From positions 2,542,001 to 2,606,000 of the forward strand of contig NZ_CP050134.2 of the NCBI RefSeq assembly GCF_011612265.2: a DNA stretch of 64,000 nucleotides, written 5' to 3'. The stretch is from Corynebacterium matruchotii (GTDB lineage Bacteria > Actinomycetota > Actinomycetes > Mycobacteriales > Mycobacteriaceae). A program made the translations under genes and the position numbers. Positions 45,648 to 55,091 of this stretch are shown one piece after another (within the stretch, counting starts at the first letter, position 1; each line of letters starts with the position of its first letter). Under the pieces are notes generated by a model, which saw only the letters and a list, made by a program, of their open reading frames with translations, had not been told where the DNA came from and made no database searches.

Positions 45648-47429
45648 CTAGGATCGGGCGAGGTGGGCGTCGAGTTCGGCGATGGTGCCGTCAATGATGG
45701 CGGCGTTGCGTTGGGAACGGGTGATGCGTTCGCGGCGCTCGGTTTCGGAGGTTTGGGCGATCTTGCGGGCCTCGTCGATGCGGGTTTGGAGTTCCTTGAT
45801 TTTGGTGCGCAGGTCCGCCCGGTAGCGGAGCATGAGTTCGGTGCGGGCGGAGGTGATGACGGTGTCGAGCATGCGGGCGGTGGCCATGCGGGTGGTGGCG
45901 GTGGTTTCCCGCAGCCACATGATGAGGTGTTGTTTCCCGTTGCGCATGGCACGGAACCCCAGGTTGACGCCCACCCATACGGCGCCAGCGAGCGGGGCAA
46001 AGGGCAGGATGGGCATGAGCATGCTGGAACCGATGGCACCCATGCTCACCAGGGTGGGGTCGAACAGGTCTTTGGTTTTCTTTTCGACGCTGTGACTAGA
46101 TATGTCGGCCGGCGCCAGGGAGGCAACAGCCGTGGCGAGGATTTCGTCGATGGTTTCGGGCTGGTCGGTAAATAGGGCGTTGGCGGTTTTCGCTATGGCC
46201 GCAACCATGTCGACCATGGTTTGCTCCATGAGGGCTTTGAGTTCGGTTTCGATCTGGCTGGTAAACACCTGTGGTTTGGAGCGCAGCACCCGGAATTGTT
46301 GCCGGTTGATTTGGTCCTGCCAGCTTTGTTTGATGTCGTCAAGGTTTTTGTCGAGCATGTCGGTGACTTCGTTGCGGGCCACCGCCAGATCGCGTTGGAA
46401 TCGTTGTTCGAATTCTGAGGATTCTTCGCGGAGCTTTTCCAGTTTGGTGCGTTCGGCTTCGAGCTCGGCCATGGTGTCGTTGGAACCCTCAAGCAGCGCA
46501 ATGTCTTGCTTCACACCCTTCACGATGCTAGTCAGGGCGGTTTTCATGGATTGCAGGGCTGCGCGTTCCCCAATGTTGGCGGGCTGCTTGAGCTGCCCAA
46601 AAATGGCTTCGCGGAGTTCGGTGATGCCGCTGCGCCGTTCGATTTCGGCCCTACGGGTGGGGTCGGGGATTTCCCCGGCGTCGGAGCCCCGCAGGCTGGA
46701 CACCCCGATGACCGGCAGGTCCAGGCCTAGGTGGTCGTTGATGAGCCGCCGGTTGTCGGCGATGATGGATTTCCATCTACGAATGTTTTTGTCGGTTTTC
46801 GTGACCGCAACGATGACCCCACCGACGGTTTCCTTGGCTTCGCGGAGAATGTCCATTTCCGGGGCGGTGATTGGGCTGGAGGCATCACACACCATGAGGA
46901 GAACACCCGCGTTTCGGGCCTCCAGGAGGGCGGATTTCACGGCCTGCTGGTCCAGGCCACCGACGCCGGGGGTGTCGACCAGGGTGATGCCGGCGAGACT
47001 GTCGCAGCGCAGGGTAATTTCGGCGGCGCTGGGCAGTTCGGCCTCCAGGTTTCCGCTGGCCTGGGTGCCGGCCTGGGTGACCCACTGGTAGAGGTCGTTG
47101 GGGTGCACGGTTTGGCGTTCCGTACCGCGGACCAGCGCCACCTGGGGGTATTCGGGGGCTTCGTCCCCACCCTGAATGTGCACCCGAATGGGGGCACTAG
47201 TGCAGGTGAGCACGTCGACAGGCAAGAGGTTGCGGTAGCCGATGAGCGCATTCACGAGCGATGATTTGCCGCGTTTCACCTCGCCAATGACGACGACGGT
47301 ACCGGCGCGGAATTTCGCGGTGAGGGTGGCGAGGGCGCGGTCAGCCGCAACGGTTTTGCCGTATCGACGAGCGATTTCGGCGGCGCGGGTGACGGATTCT
47401 ACGGGGGTGCGTTGGGTTTTCGTGACCAT
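45648..47429 (-). CDS. dynamin-like GTPase with membrane segment (IniA-like)
   Basis: A 593-residue protein. G1 VIGEVKRGKSSLVN (residues 48-60), G3 LVDTPGVGGLDQ, and G4 VTKTDK. A coiled-coil stretch follows (ELEAERTKLEKLREESSEFE), then a hydrophobic segment around residues 465-490 (MLMPILPFAPLAGAVWVG) and a charged C-terminal coil. This is the layout of IniA, the membrane-binding bacterial dynamin. First gene of the minus-strand operon; promoter in 47430-47624. Confidence 0.87.
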   Translation of the reverse strand: MVTKTQRTPVESVTRAAEIARRYGKTVAADRALATLTAKFRAGTVVVIGEVKRGKSSLVNALIGYRNLLPVDVLTCTSAPIRVHIQGGDEAPEYPQVALVRGTERQTVHPNDLYQWVTQAGTQASGNLEAELPSAAEITLRCDSLAGITLVDTPGVGGLDQQAVKSALLEARNAGVLLMVCDASSPITAPEMDILREAKETVGGVIVAVTKTDKNIRRWKSIIADNRRLINDHLGLDLPVIGVSSLRGSDAGEIPDPTRRAEIERRSGITELREAIFGQLKQPANIGERAALQSMKTALTSIVKGVKQDIALLEGSNDTMAELEAERTKLEKLREESSEFEQRFQRDLAVARNEVTDMLDKNLDDIKQSWQDQINRQQFRVLRSKPQVFTSQIETELKALMEQTMVDMVAAIAKTANALFTDQPETIDEILATAVASLAPADISSHSVEKKTKDLFDPTLVSMGAIGSSMLMPILPFAPLAGAVWVGVNLGFRAMRNGKQHLIMWLRETTATTRMATARMLDTVITSARTELMLRYRADLRTKIKELQTRIDEARKIAQTSETERRERITRSQRNAAIIDGTIAELDAHLARS

Positions 47430-47624
47430 AAACTTTTTGTTGGGATAGTGGTGATAAAACTACTTCCTACTTTAGTAACACAACCAACGATGACTGACCA
47501 CCGTCTCCCGTGATTATGCTGGTGATCGCGGTGATGGAAATTTTTTTGACCCCCTGGGAACAATTCCAGCAATCGCAGTATTCCATTCACGACAGAGCAA
47601 GAGAGAACGCCGAAAGGAAGCAAA

Positions 47625-48782
47625 ATGTCCGGCGAAAACACCAATAGCCACCTGACCGACAGCAGCATGATCGACCTGACCGATGTGGATGGGACCCACA
47701 CGACGGGAAGGGTGATGGGGTCCGTCGACAGCGACGCTGACGGTAAGACCGACACCTACTCCGTCGACACCGACGGCGATGGTTTCGCCGACGCCCAGGT
47801 GGTCGACAGCAACGAAGACGGCAAGATTGATTCCATCGACTACGACACCGACCATGATGGTGTCGTCAACGCCCACCTACAAGACAATGACAACGACGGC
47901 CGCATAGACGAGGCATCCTTCGACACGAACCACGACGGCAAGCTGGACACCACCATCGAAGACCAGGATCGTGACGGTGACATGGATGTGAAGCAGATCG
48001 ACACCGATGGCGACGGCCAACCCGATGTGGAAATCCGGGATACCAATAATGATGGCATCACCGACTCGGTGGCCTACGATACCGATGGTGATGGGGTTTC
48101 CGACTACCACGAATACGACAACGACCGGGATGGTGTAGTGGACTCCACCTCCGGCACCAACCATGTGTCCTCCGCCCAGGCCTCGGCGGTGGCCGCTAAC
48201 CATGGGGTCGACACCGTGAATGTGGACCTAGGTGGCGACACCCACCACACCTCGGCGCCCGCCCAGAGCGGCACCACCCAAAGCGGCGCCACCGGCACCC
48301 CCGCAGCCTTCGACATTGATCTCGACCACGACGGGTTCAACGACGCCGTGGCCGCCGATCACAATAACGATGGGCATATGGATGAAGTCAGCGTCGACCT
48401 CAACCACGATGGCATAACCGACGTCACCTACACGGACACCAACTTTGATGGGCACGCCGACCAGGTAGCCTACGACACCAATGGTGATGGCGTCGCCGAC
48501 CGGATCAACATTGATGACAACTTTGATGGTCGCGTCGACGTGCAACACCAAGACACCGATGGCGATGGCCACATCGACACCATCCTCGTCGACCAGGACC
48601 ATGACGGCTACGCCGATGGCATGTTCACCGACGCCGACGGGGACGGCATGATCGACGACTTCAGCGCCGGCCACTCCGATAATATCGCCCCCATGATCGA
48701 CGACTTCGGTGTCGAAGCTGACGACCTGCACCAGGTGGGCCACGACGACCTACACGACGGCGGCGACACGATCGGCGTGTAA
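47625..48782 (+). CDS. Asp-rich calcium-binding (TSP3-like / dockerin-like) repeat protein
   Basis: A 385-residue protein behind AAAGGAAG. It consists of about 25 repeats of the D-x-D-x-D-G-x-x-D loop spaced 10-12 residues apart (VDTDGDGFADAQVVDSNEDG is one pair), in two blocks separated by a Ser/Thr/Gly linker (about residues 180-225). Such loops bind calcium in EF-hand and thrombospondin type 3 proteins. Unlike most relatives there is no signal peptide: the start MSGENTNSHLTDSSM is polar. It is divergent from the dynamin operon and shares its 195-bp promoter region. Confidence 0.82.
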   Translation: MSGENTNSHLTDSSMIDLTDVDGTHTTGRVMGSVDSDADGKTDTYSVDTDGDGFADAQVVDSNEDGKIDSIDYDTDHDGVVNAHLQDNDNDGRIDEASFDTNHDGKLDTTIEDQDRDGDMDVKQIDTDGDGQPDVEIRDTNNDGITDSVAYDTDGDGVSDYHEYDNDRDGVVDSTSGTNHVSSAQASAVAANHGVDTVNVDLGGDTHHTSAPAQSGTTQSGATGTPAAFDIDLDHDGFNDAVAADHNNDGHMDEVSVDLNHDGITDVTYTDTNFDGHADQVAYDTNGDGVADRINIDDNFDGRVDVQHQDTDGDGHIDTILVDQDHDGYADGMFTDADGDGMIDDFSAGHSDNIAPMIDDFGVEADDLHQVGHDDLHDGGDTIGV

Positions 48783-48805
48783 CAACCCACAACCCGCAAC
48801 TGTTC

Positions 48806-49888
48806 TCAATGGTTACGGAGCCCACCCTTGCGCCACTTCAGGCCGGGGTTGGCCCACCGATTAAATCCATCGAACAACCCATCGAGGGAATCGGCCACCA
48901 CAATGGCGTCTAAATAACGTTCCCAAATAAAACCCTCTTCCTCCATGGCGCGCAGCGCCGTCAGGAAGGGGGTCCAATAGTCTTCCACATTATAAAGAGC
49001 CACCGGGCCGGTGTATGGCCCCAACTGTTGCCGCACCAACACCTCGGAAACCTCCTCCAAGGTGCCCATGCCCCCGGGCAGCGCCACAAACGCGTCGGCA
49101 AGCTCCTCCATGCGGGTTTTCCGCGCCAATATGTCGTCGGTAAGCTCAAGGCGACTCAAATGCGGGTGCACCAACTCTAAATCAGCAAGCCCCCGCGGCA
49201 TGACCCCAATAACCTCACCACCGGCGGCCAAACAGGCAGAAGCAGCCTCGCCCATGAGCCCCACGCTGGCACCCCCGTACACCATGGTGATGTTGCGGCG
49301 GGCCAGCTCCTCGCCCAGCTCCGCGGCGGCCTCCGCAAACTCGGGCCGCTCACCCATGACCGAGCCGCAATACACCGCGACCGCGGTAATGAGTGGGCTG
49401 AGTGTACGTAACATCACCCCCTCATCGCTTTGGGTCACAAACTCGTTGCGGGCGTAAAGGCGACGGGCCGGGCTTTCCGACTCCACACTCACCGAAATCC
49501 CCTGCCACCCGTGAGTCCGACCGTAATTCACCGCCTGCTTGATGAGCCAACCACCAATGCCCTTACCTCGCCAATTAGGCTCCACACTCAACACCATCTC
49601 CGGCACCGAATCGGCAATGAACCCTTTGGCGGTAATAAACGACACCCACATGCTCGCCACCGGCAGGCGCCGCTCGTCTTCTAAAATCAGGCCCATATCG
49701 CCCCGGCTCGGATCAAACGTGAGATATGGGGCGAACGGGGAATGATCCGTCACATCGGCCAAAGTATACCGCTCTGCAAGCCGGTTCAGGACTCGCAAAT
49801 AGGCGTGGGCCCGCACATTCGTGGCGGCCGGGGTCATGACGCGGGCACTCACGCCGGCAACCTCAGGCGCATCAAATTTAAAGGTCAT
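48806..49888 (-). CDS. GNAT acetyltransferase fused to LOG-family phosphoribohydrolase
   Basis: A 360-residue protein. Residues about 15-165 form a GNAT domain (VPEMVLSVEPNWRGKGIGGW is the acetyl-CoA loop). Residues about 170-345 form a LOG/TIGR00730 domain (AVYCGSVMGERPEF, VYGGASVGLMGE, LPGGMGTLEE). The PGGxGTxxE motif is the LOG signature for hydrolysis of cytokinin-type or other nucleoside 5'-monophosphates. The two domains are usually separate proteins. The reading frame is continuous with no stop. Convergent with the Asp-rich gene. Confidence 0.86.
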   Translation of the reverse strand: MTFKFDAPEVAGVSARVMTPAATNVRAHAYLRVLNRLAERYTLADVTDHSPFAPYLTFDPSRGDMGLILEDERRLPVASMWVSFITAKGFIADSVPEMVLSVEPNWRGKGIGGWLIKQAVNYGRTHGWQGISVSVESESPARRLYARNEFVTQSDEGVMLRTLSPLITAVAVYCGSVMGERPEFAEAAAELGEELARRNITMVYGGASVGLMGEAASACLAAGGEVIGVMPRGLADLELVHPHLSRLELTDDILARKTRMEELADAFVALPGGMGTLEEVSEVLVRQQLGPYTGPVALYNVEDYWTPFLTALRAMEEEGFIWERYLDAIVVADSLDGLFDGFNRWANPGLKWRKGGLRNH

Positions 49889-50087
49889 AGAAAATAATAC
49901 TAAGCCCTATAGCCAATAACCGCTCACCGTAGTCATAAAATTATGGTCTCGCCGCCACAATTCCGGAACTTATTCGCAGGCTTATCCGCGGGTTATCAAC
50001 GCCCACGCGCCAAGATGCCCCGCCACCGACTGCCGCAGCTCACCACAACTTGCCGCAGCCCCGACCTCGCCCCAACTTTGGCCCGGC

Positions 50088-50126
50088 CCTGGTTTTCGCC
50101 CCGGCCCCACCTGGGCGAAAACCAGG
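50088..50126. promoter_or_regulatory. 14-bp inverted repeat over the sirtuin promoter
   Basis: CCTGGTTTTCGCCC (50088-50101) and GGGCGAAAACCAGG (50113-50126), perfect arms around an 11-nt loop. TACAAT (50129-50134) then lies 6 nt before ATG 50141, so the repeat covers the -35 region of an apparent leaderless promoter and could be an operator. Confidence 0.6.
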
Positions 50127-50140
50127 CCTACAATGGAATC

Positions 50141-50923
50141 ATGACCGCCCGACCCACAACCATCGCCGATTTCCCACCCGCCATTATCGAAAATTTGAGC
50201 GAGGCGCGCCGGGTGCATGTGTTTACGGGGGCTGGCATGTCAGCGGAATCTGGGTTAGAAACCTACCGCAACGATAAAACCGGCTTGTGGGAGAATGTTG
50301 ACCCACAGGCCATGGCTAGTATTGATGCTTGGGCGAGAGATCCCGAACCCATGTGGGCGTGGTATCTGTGGCGCGCCCACGTGGCCGAGGAGGCGCAACC
50401 GAATGCCGGACATATCGCACTAGCCGAGTGGGAACAATTATGCGATAGCATGCTGGTGACCACCCAAAATATTGATAACCTGCACGAACGGGCTGGCTCC
50501 CAGCATATCGCCCACCTGCACGGCAGTTTATTTGCGTGGCGGTGCAGTATCTGCGGCCGCCCCTATAGGATTATGGAATTACCTACTCAGCCTGCGGCAC
50601 GGTTGACGCCGCCGGAGTGTCCGCTATGCCATAATCCGGTACGGCCGGGGGTGGTGTGGTTCGGGGAGTCGCTACCGCAACGGGAGTGGGAGTTAGCGGA
50701 ACAGTGGATGATGATCGCCGATGTGGTGGTGGTCGTGGGGACGTCCGGGGTGGTGTATCCGGCTGCGGCTTTACCCCGAATTGCATATGAATGCGGCACA
50801 CCAATCATAGAGATTTCGCCCGCGGCCACGGACCTCACCCCCTTAGCGACTGTGAGTTGGGCCACCACTGCGGCGCGGGGATTGCCGGAGTTAGTGGCAA
50901 AGGTGCAAGAGTCACGGGGGTAA
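50141..50923 (+). CDS. class III sirtuin (NAD-dependent protein deacylase)
   Basis: A 260-residue SIR2 protein starting at ATG 50141 (MTARPTTIADF). It has GAGMSAESGLETYRN, TQNIDNLHERAG, the catalytic His in HLHGSLFAW, the zinc Cys pairs CSIC and CPLC, and VVVGTSGVVYPAA. Tyr and Arg in AWYLWRAHV match the Y-x-x-R motif of class III sirtuins, which remove succinyl or malonyl groups. Upstream 66 codons of the open frame lack start signals and are left out. Confidence 0.93.
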   Translation: MTARPTTIADFPPAIIENLSEARRVHVFTGAGMSAESGLETYRNDKTGLWENVDPQAMASIDAWARDPEPMWAWYLWRAHVAEEAQPNAGHIALAEWEQLCDSMLVTTQNIDNLHERAGSQHIAHLHGSLFAWRCSICGRPYRIMELPTQPAARLTPPECPLCHNPVRPGVVWFGESLPQREWELAEQWMMIADVVVVVGTSGVVYPAAALPRIAYECGTPIIEISPAATDLTPLATVSWATTAARGLPELVAKVQESRG

Positions 50924-51690
50924 GGGGGAGGCAAAGGGGGTAGCTTTGCCCACAGATCCCGGAAAACTTAACCGAGACTTAGCTTTTCTTTATCTAACTG
51001 GTTATTACCGGTCAGGTATTGTTATTATTTCAGAATTATCTTACCGGTAATTGTCATTATCTGTGATACAAAGCTGCAAATCCACCACGGATTTTGAGTG
51101 TAACCTAACGTCATACTTTATTTCGTTCGTTCATTATTAATCTCATTAATAGTCGCTATATGGCTACAATATCTCTACTATTTATATTGCAGTCTTTTGA
51201 ATAAGTATTTTTCCCTCAACAGGCGTTGAACATTGGTTTTTCAAGGAAGCAATTATTTTAATCCCAGTTTTATTGTCGTAATTCTAAGCATTGAATCATT
51301 TGTTTTCCATACATCGGTAGGTACAATATGTCCCCTAACGCCAAAATGTATTAATCTACGCCGCCCTTATACACCCATCGTCGGCATTTGTCATAACAAC
51401 CGCGCATAAACATCATTTACCTGCATAGATTTTTATTCATAATAATTTAGCACAAACTCCATCTTGTAGGTTTCTTCTATAATTAGCACTTTGGCCAACG
51501 ATGGTGTCGAGAACGAAAACGCAAGTTCCCTACCCTAATACAGGAAATAATAACCACATTTTCCCCGAATAAAAGTGGAAAACCGGCAAGAATTACCCTC
51601 AAAAACGGTCAAACCCTCGATATATGATTTGAAATACTTTACCTATACATCTACTAGACAGAATTGTCTGTTAGCCGTAAAATTCTTTTC
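50924..51690. other. AT-rich intergenic region upstream of the ROK gene
   Basis: About 770 bp with no supported gene. It has the 10-bp palindrome TTACCGGTAA at 51041-51050 and a related ATTACCGGTCA at 51004-51014, possible regulator sites. The A+T content rises sharply in comparison with both neighbours. Confidence 0.5.
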
Positions 51691-52716
51691 ATGTGCCCCC
51701 CTTCAGCCATTAATATTTCGCCCGTATTTCGCGGCCCAACAACACCGGCCGCAGTGTGCTTCCAAGTCATTCGCCTGAAGCAACCGGTCACCCGCACTCA
51801 TCTTTTCCAACATTCCACCCACTCGCAACCCACTATTGCCCGTGCCGTGACCGCCCTTATAGATGCTCACCTGGTGCGAGAACGCCCAGATAAGATCGTT
51901 GCAGAAGGTCCAGGTCGGCCCAAGATCCCCCTAGAAATGACCCCGACTCCCTGGGTACATGTCGGAGTTGCACTAGGCACAAAATCCACCTACCTGGGCA
52001 TTTATGGCACACGAGGACAATTACTGCGAGAACAGTTCGTAGAAATCACCCCCGCCAAGCATCGCATGAGCGCATTTATTGCCGAAATCATTCCACATAT
52101 CAATGCCATGGTTGCCAGCACCCAACTCCCCCTGGCTAATATCGGCATATCTGCTTCTGGTGTTGTGCGTGAGCAAAAATTTATTACCGCCCCAAATCTT
52201 GGCTGGGATGGCGAAGACATAGTCACCCCCTTCGCACGGCTTTTCGACGTTCCCATCACCGTGGCCAGTGTGGTAGAAGCCATTGCCGGTGCTGAGCAGC
52301 AAACCCAAGAGCCGCCGCTGCGGCCCACTGGCTCCGAACCATTGGCGGATCATCGAGGCCTTATCTTCTATGTGGACGACACCACCGGGGCCGCCATCCA
52401 CACCCGCACCTCGGTGGAATCGATCGATCTGAATATTGGGAAATACCCGACTCTCGCTGCGGCGGCGCTGGACCTCACCGCGCGAACCGAACCGGATACT
52501 GTGGTGTTGGCGGGATCCGCCTTCGCCCACCGTGCCGACACCCAAGTGGTAGGTCGAGCCTTGCAGGAAATCGGCGGTGTCGAGGTGCGGGTCATCCCCA
52601 CCCACATTGATAATGCCCGAGCCGCAGCCCGGGCATTAGCGTTAAGTGGCCTCCTCACCAATCCGCTCACGTTTTCGAAACAATTATCACTCCTGATTGA
52701 TGAGTATGCCATTTAG
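51691..52716 (+). CDS. ROK-family transcriptional regulator
   Basis: A 341-residue protein with an N-terminal winged helix (VTRTHLFQHSTHSQPTIARA) and a C-terminal ROK/sugar-kinase-like fold (VGVALGTKSTYLGIYGTRGQ, NIGISASGVV, APNLGWDG). The canonical ROK zinc motif CxCGxxGC is not seen and the catalytic region is degenerate, so it is a regulator rather than a kinase. I chose ATG 51691; the short Shine-Dalgarno-less leader suggests a leaderless mRNA. Corynebacterial ROK regulators include CysR; the target here is unknown. Confidence 0.78.
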   Translation: MCPPSAINISPVFRGPTTPAAVCFQVIRLKQPVTRTHLFQHSTHSQPTIARAVTALIDAHLVRERPDKIVAEGPGRPKIPLEMTPTPWVHVGVALGTKSTYLGIYGTRGQLLREQFVEITPAKHRMSAFIAEIIPHINAMVASTQLPLANIGISASGVVREQKFITAPNLGWDGEDIVTPFARLFDVPITVASVVEAIAGAEQQTQEPPLRPTGSEPLADHRGLIFYVDDTTGAAIHTRTSVESIDLNIGKYPTLAAAALDLTARTEPDTVVLAGSAFAHRADTQVVGRALQEIGGVEVRVIPTHIDNARAAARALALSGLLTNPLTFSKQLSLLIDEYAI

Positions 52717-52742
52717 ATGCGTCGAAAAGCCCACGTCGGCGG

Positions 52743-53297
52743 CTATTCGAATTGCACCTCGGCGAGACTCAACGCCTCAGAAATGCTGGCCTGGCCGGCG
52801 GCGGTCTGCACATAGCGCGCCGCGTGGGGAATAAACCCGGCGGACTGCTCGTCGGACAACTGGCGGCGCACCTTGGCTGGCACCCCCGCGGCCAGCGACT
52901 TCGCCGGAATTTCCTGCCCTTCTAACACCACGGCACCGGCCGCAATCAGCGAACCAGCACCCACCACCGAGTGCGAAAGCAGGTTTGCTTTCATGCCGAC
53001 GAGAACACCATTACCAACGGTGGCACCATGTACCAGGGCGAGGTGCCCCACGGTCACGTCGTCGCCAAGGGTGCAGGGCGCATCCGCGTCCACGTGTAGC
53101 ACACAATTGTCTTGAATGTTTGTTCGATCACCAATGGTGATGCGGTTGAGATCGCCGCGCAGCACCACGTTATAGAACACCGAGGCGTGCTCCCCAATCA
53201 CCACGTCACCAATGATGGTGGCGTTTGGGGCAATGTAGGCGGTCTTATGGATGCGCGGCACCTTGCCGTTGAACGGCAGAATCAGTGGACCTGTCAT
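52743..53297 (-). CDS. gamma-class carbonic anhydrase family protein (left-handed beta-helix)
   Basis: A 184-residue hexapeptide-repeat protein (IIGDVVIGEHASVFYNVVLRG, then TIGDRTNIQDNCVLHV, then VTVGHLALVHGATVGNG). His residues in HVDAD and GHLALVH correspond to the zinc ligands of gamma carbonic anhydrases (CaiE/PaaY/YrdA group). I chose ATG 53297; TTG 53312 is an alternative directly after the upstream gene's stop. It is the second gene after a nitroreductase on the same strand. Confidence 0.85.
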   Translation of the reverse strand: MTGPLILPFNGKVPRIHKTAYIAPNATIIGDVVIGEHASVFYNVVLRGDLNRITIGDRTNIQDNCVLHVDADAPCTLGDDVTVGHLALVHGATVGNGVLVGMKANLLSHSVVGAGSLIAAGAVVLEGQEIPAKSLAAGVPAKVRRQLSDEQSAGFIPHAARYVQTAAGQASISEALSLAEVQFE

Positions 53298-53312
53298 GAT
53301 CGGCGCCCGCAA

Positions 53313-53891
53313 TTAGTAGGTGTCGTTGACGCGACGGTTCGCCTGGCGACCCGGGTGAGCTGGATGTTCCGCCGGATACCCGAGCGAAATCACCATGGCG
53401 ACACCATGGTCGGTGCTGCCCTCCAGGCCCACGGCCTTGAGTACCCCGGCCTCATCCCAGCCGGTGGTGGGCGACGTACCCAGCCCCTCGTTCTGCGCCG
53501 CCAACAGGGCAAATCCGGACACCAGCATGGCGTCTTTCAGCGCGGTCTCCCGCAGTTGGGCAGCATCTAAACCACCGAAAAACTTTTCGACATAGCCGGC
53601 CCGGTCGGGGCCCAGGATCTCGACCAGGTCGGTGGGCTTGCCGGTGCGGGCGATGGTGACCAATACCACTGGGGCGTCTCGGTGTTGTGCCTGGCCGGAG
53701 GCGGCGAAAATGGCGTCCTTGACCGCCTGGTCTCGCACTACCACCAGGTCGGCGCGCTGCACATTAAAGGCGCTGGGGGCCTCCAACGCAAGATTCACCA
53801 CCCGGTCCAGCACCTCATCGGTGACCTCTTGATCGGTGTATTTCCGGGTGGCCCGCCGGGTTTTAATGGCATCGTTCACATTAAGCGTCAT
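53313..53891 (-). CDS. nitroreductase family protein
   Basis: A 192-residue FMN-dependent oxidoreductase (DAIKTRRATRKYTDQEVTDE with the FMN-contacting RRATR, then LALEAPSAFNVQRADLVVV and GLGTSPTTGWDE). Substrates may be quinones or nitroaromatics. It is followed 15 bp later by the gamma carbonic anhydrase gene. Confidence 0.9.
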   Translation of the reverse strand: MTLNVNDAIKTRRATRKYTDQEVTDEVLDRVVNLALEAPSAFNVQRADLVVVRDQAVKDAIFAASGQAQHRDAPVVLVTIARTGKPTDLVEILGPDRAGYVEKFFGGLDAAQLRETALKDAMLVSGFALLAAQNEGLGTSPTTGWDEAGVLKAVGLEGSTDHGVAMVISLGYPAEHPAHPGRQANRRVNDTY

Positions 53892-54113
53892 ATACGTGCA
53901 CTTCCTTGAAGATATAGGTTTTACTGTTCTGGGCTGTGGTTGCCGGCAGGGTGGCCGCTATACAACATGTCACGGAAACGTATGGCCTGCCGGCCGGGGC
54001 CCTTACACACCCCTAACGCCAAACTTTACGCTTTTTATTCCCGAGGCTGTTGGGTTAATGGTGTCGGCCGCCGGTTTTCGCCCGCAGGAATCCCGCCCTA
54101 AAGTAATAAGGTG

Positions 54114-54686
54114 ATGATTGATTTCACGCAGCCGGCCGACATTGTTGCACCACAGCTGTTAGGGACAGCGCTCAGCCATGGCGATGTGACAATACGGATC
54201 ACCGAGGTTGAGGCCTATCTGGGTGCCACCGACCCGGCCGCCCACACCTACCGGGGTATGACGAACCAGAATAGAGCCATGTTTGGCCCGGCCGGGCGGC
54301 TTTATGTGTACCGATCCTATGGCATCCATTTGGCTTGTAATATTGTGTGCGCCCCGGAGGGGGATGGTCAGGGATGCTTGCTGCGGGCCGGCGAGGTCAT
54401 CCATGGCATTCCCCGGGCGCTGGACCGGCGCGGCCTACGGCCGCTGTACCGGCTGGCGCAGGGCCCCGGGAATTTTGGGGCCGCCCTGGGGGTGGACTTG
54501 GGCTTGAATGGGGTCAGTATTTTCAGTGCCCAATTGGGGTTTATTGATCGGGTGGCCGAGCCGGAGATTGTGGTTGGCCCCAGGATCGGCATCAGTAAGA
54601 ATGCCGACGCCCCGTTACGGTTTTGGATCCCTAACCATCCCACGGTTTCCGCCCGCAAGGGGTATCCACCCAGCTTAACAGCATGA
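54114..54686 (+). CDS. DNA-3-methyladenine glycosylase, AAG/MPG type
   Basis: A 190-residue protein of the AAG fold. ITEVEAYLGATDPAAH holds the catalytic Glu (EVEAYLG), then RAMFGPAGRLYVYRSYGIHL and the GPGNFGAALG loop. It excises 3-methyladenine, hypoxanthine and etheno-adenine. It is structurally unrelated to the Tag protein at 27959, so the window carries two 3-methyladenine glycosylase types. ATG 54114 chosen; a GTG lies directly before it. Confidence 0.92.
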   Translation: MIDFTQPADIVAPQLLGTALSHGDVTIRITEVEAYLGATDPAAHTYRGMTNQNRAMFGPAGRLYVYRSYGIHLACNIVCAPEGDGQGCLLRAGEVIHGIPRALDRRGLRPLYRLAQGPGNFGAALGVDLGLNGVSIFSAQLGFIDRVAEPEIVVGPRIGISKNADAPLRFWIPNHPTVSARKGYPPSLTA

Positions 54687-55091
54687 TTCCTGGCGCAGGG
54701 CTCTAGGCTTAGGGTTCCGGGCAGCACAATGCCAGCACGGCATGCCTACGTGATGGGCCCGCAAAATATGCAGTTTTTCATTCGAATGAGCAATCAGGCG
54801 TGGTAACGAAACGTCAAAGGTACCCCATGGTGGTCATGCCTGCGGTACCCTCGTATCACCCATAAGGTGGCGGGGATAAGTCCTCTTGGGAATTTTGGCG
54901 GATACCCGCGCCACGCAGCACGAACACCCGAAAAATAGGAAGTGTGCTGACCACGTGGTGGCCTCTTGGCAGCCCCCTGATGCCCCACTATCACCAGGGG
55001 GGATAAGTGCCACCTAGGAGGAAGTTAGGTACACTCTACAAGACTGGCAACCGATGCTACAGAATCTACTTTCTATATAAGGAACACGAAC
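54687..55091. other. intergenic stretch upstream of dedA
   Basis: 405 bp without a gene. A CCCCCTG / CAGGGGG hairpin lies around 54971-54998, and GGGGATAAGT occurs twice (about 54873 and 55000). I see no T-run or known riboswitch, but the structure suggests a long leader for the DedA gene. Confidence 0.4.
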
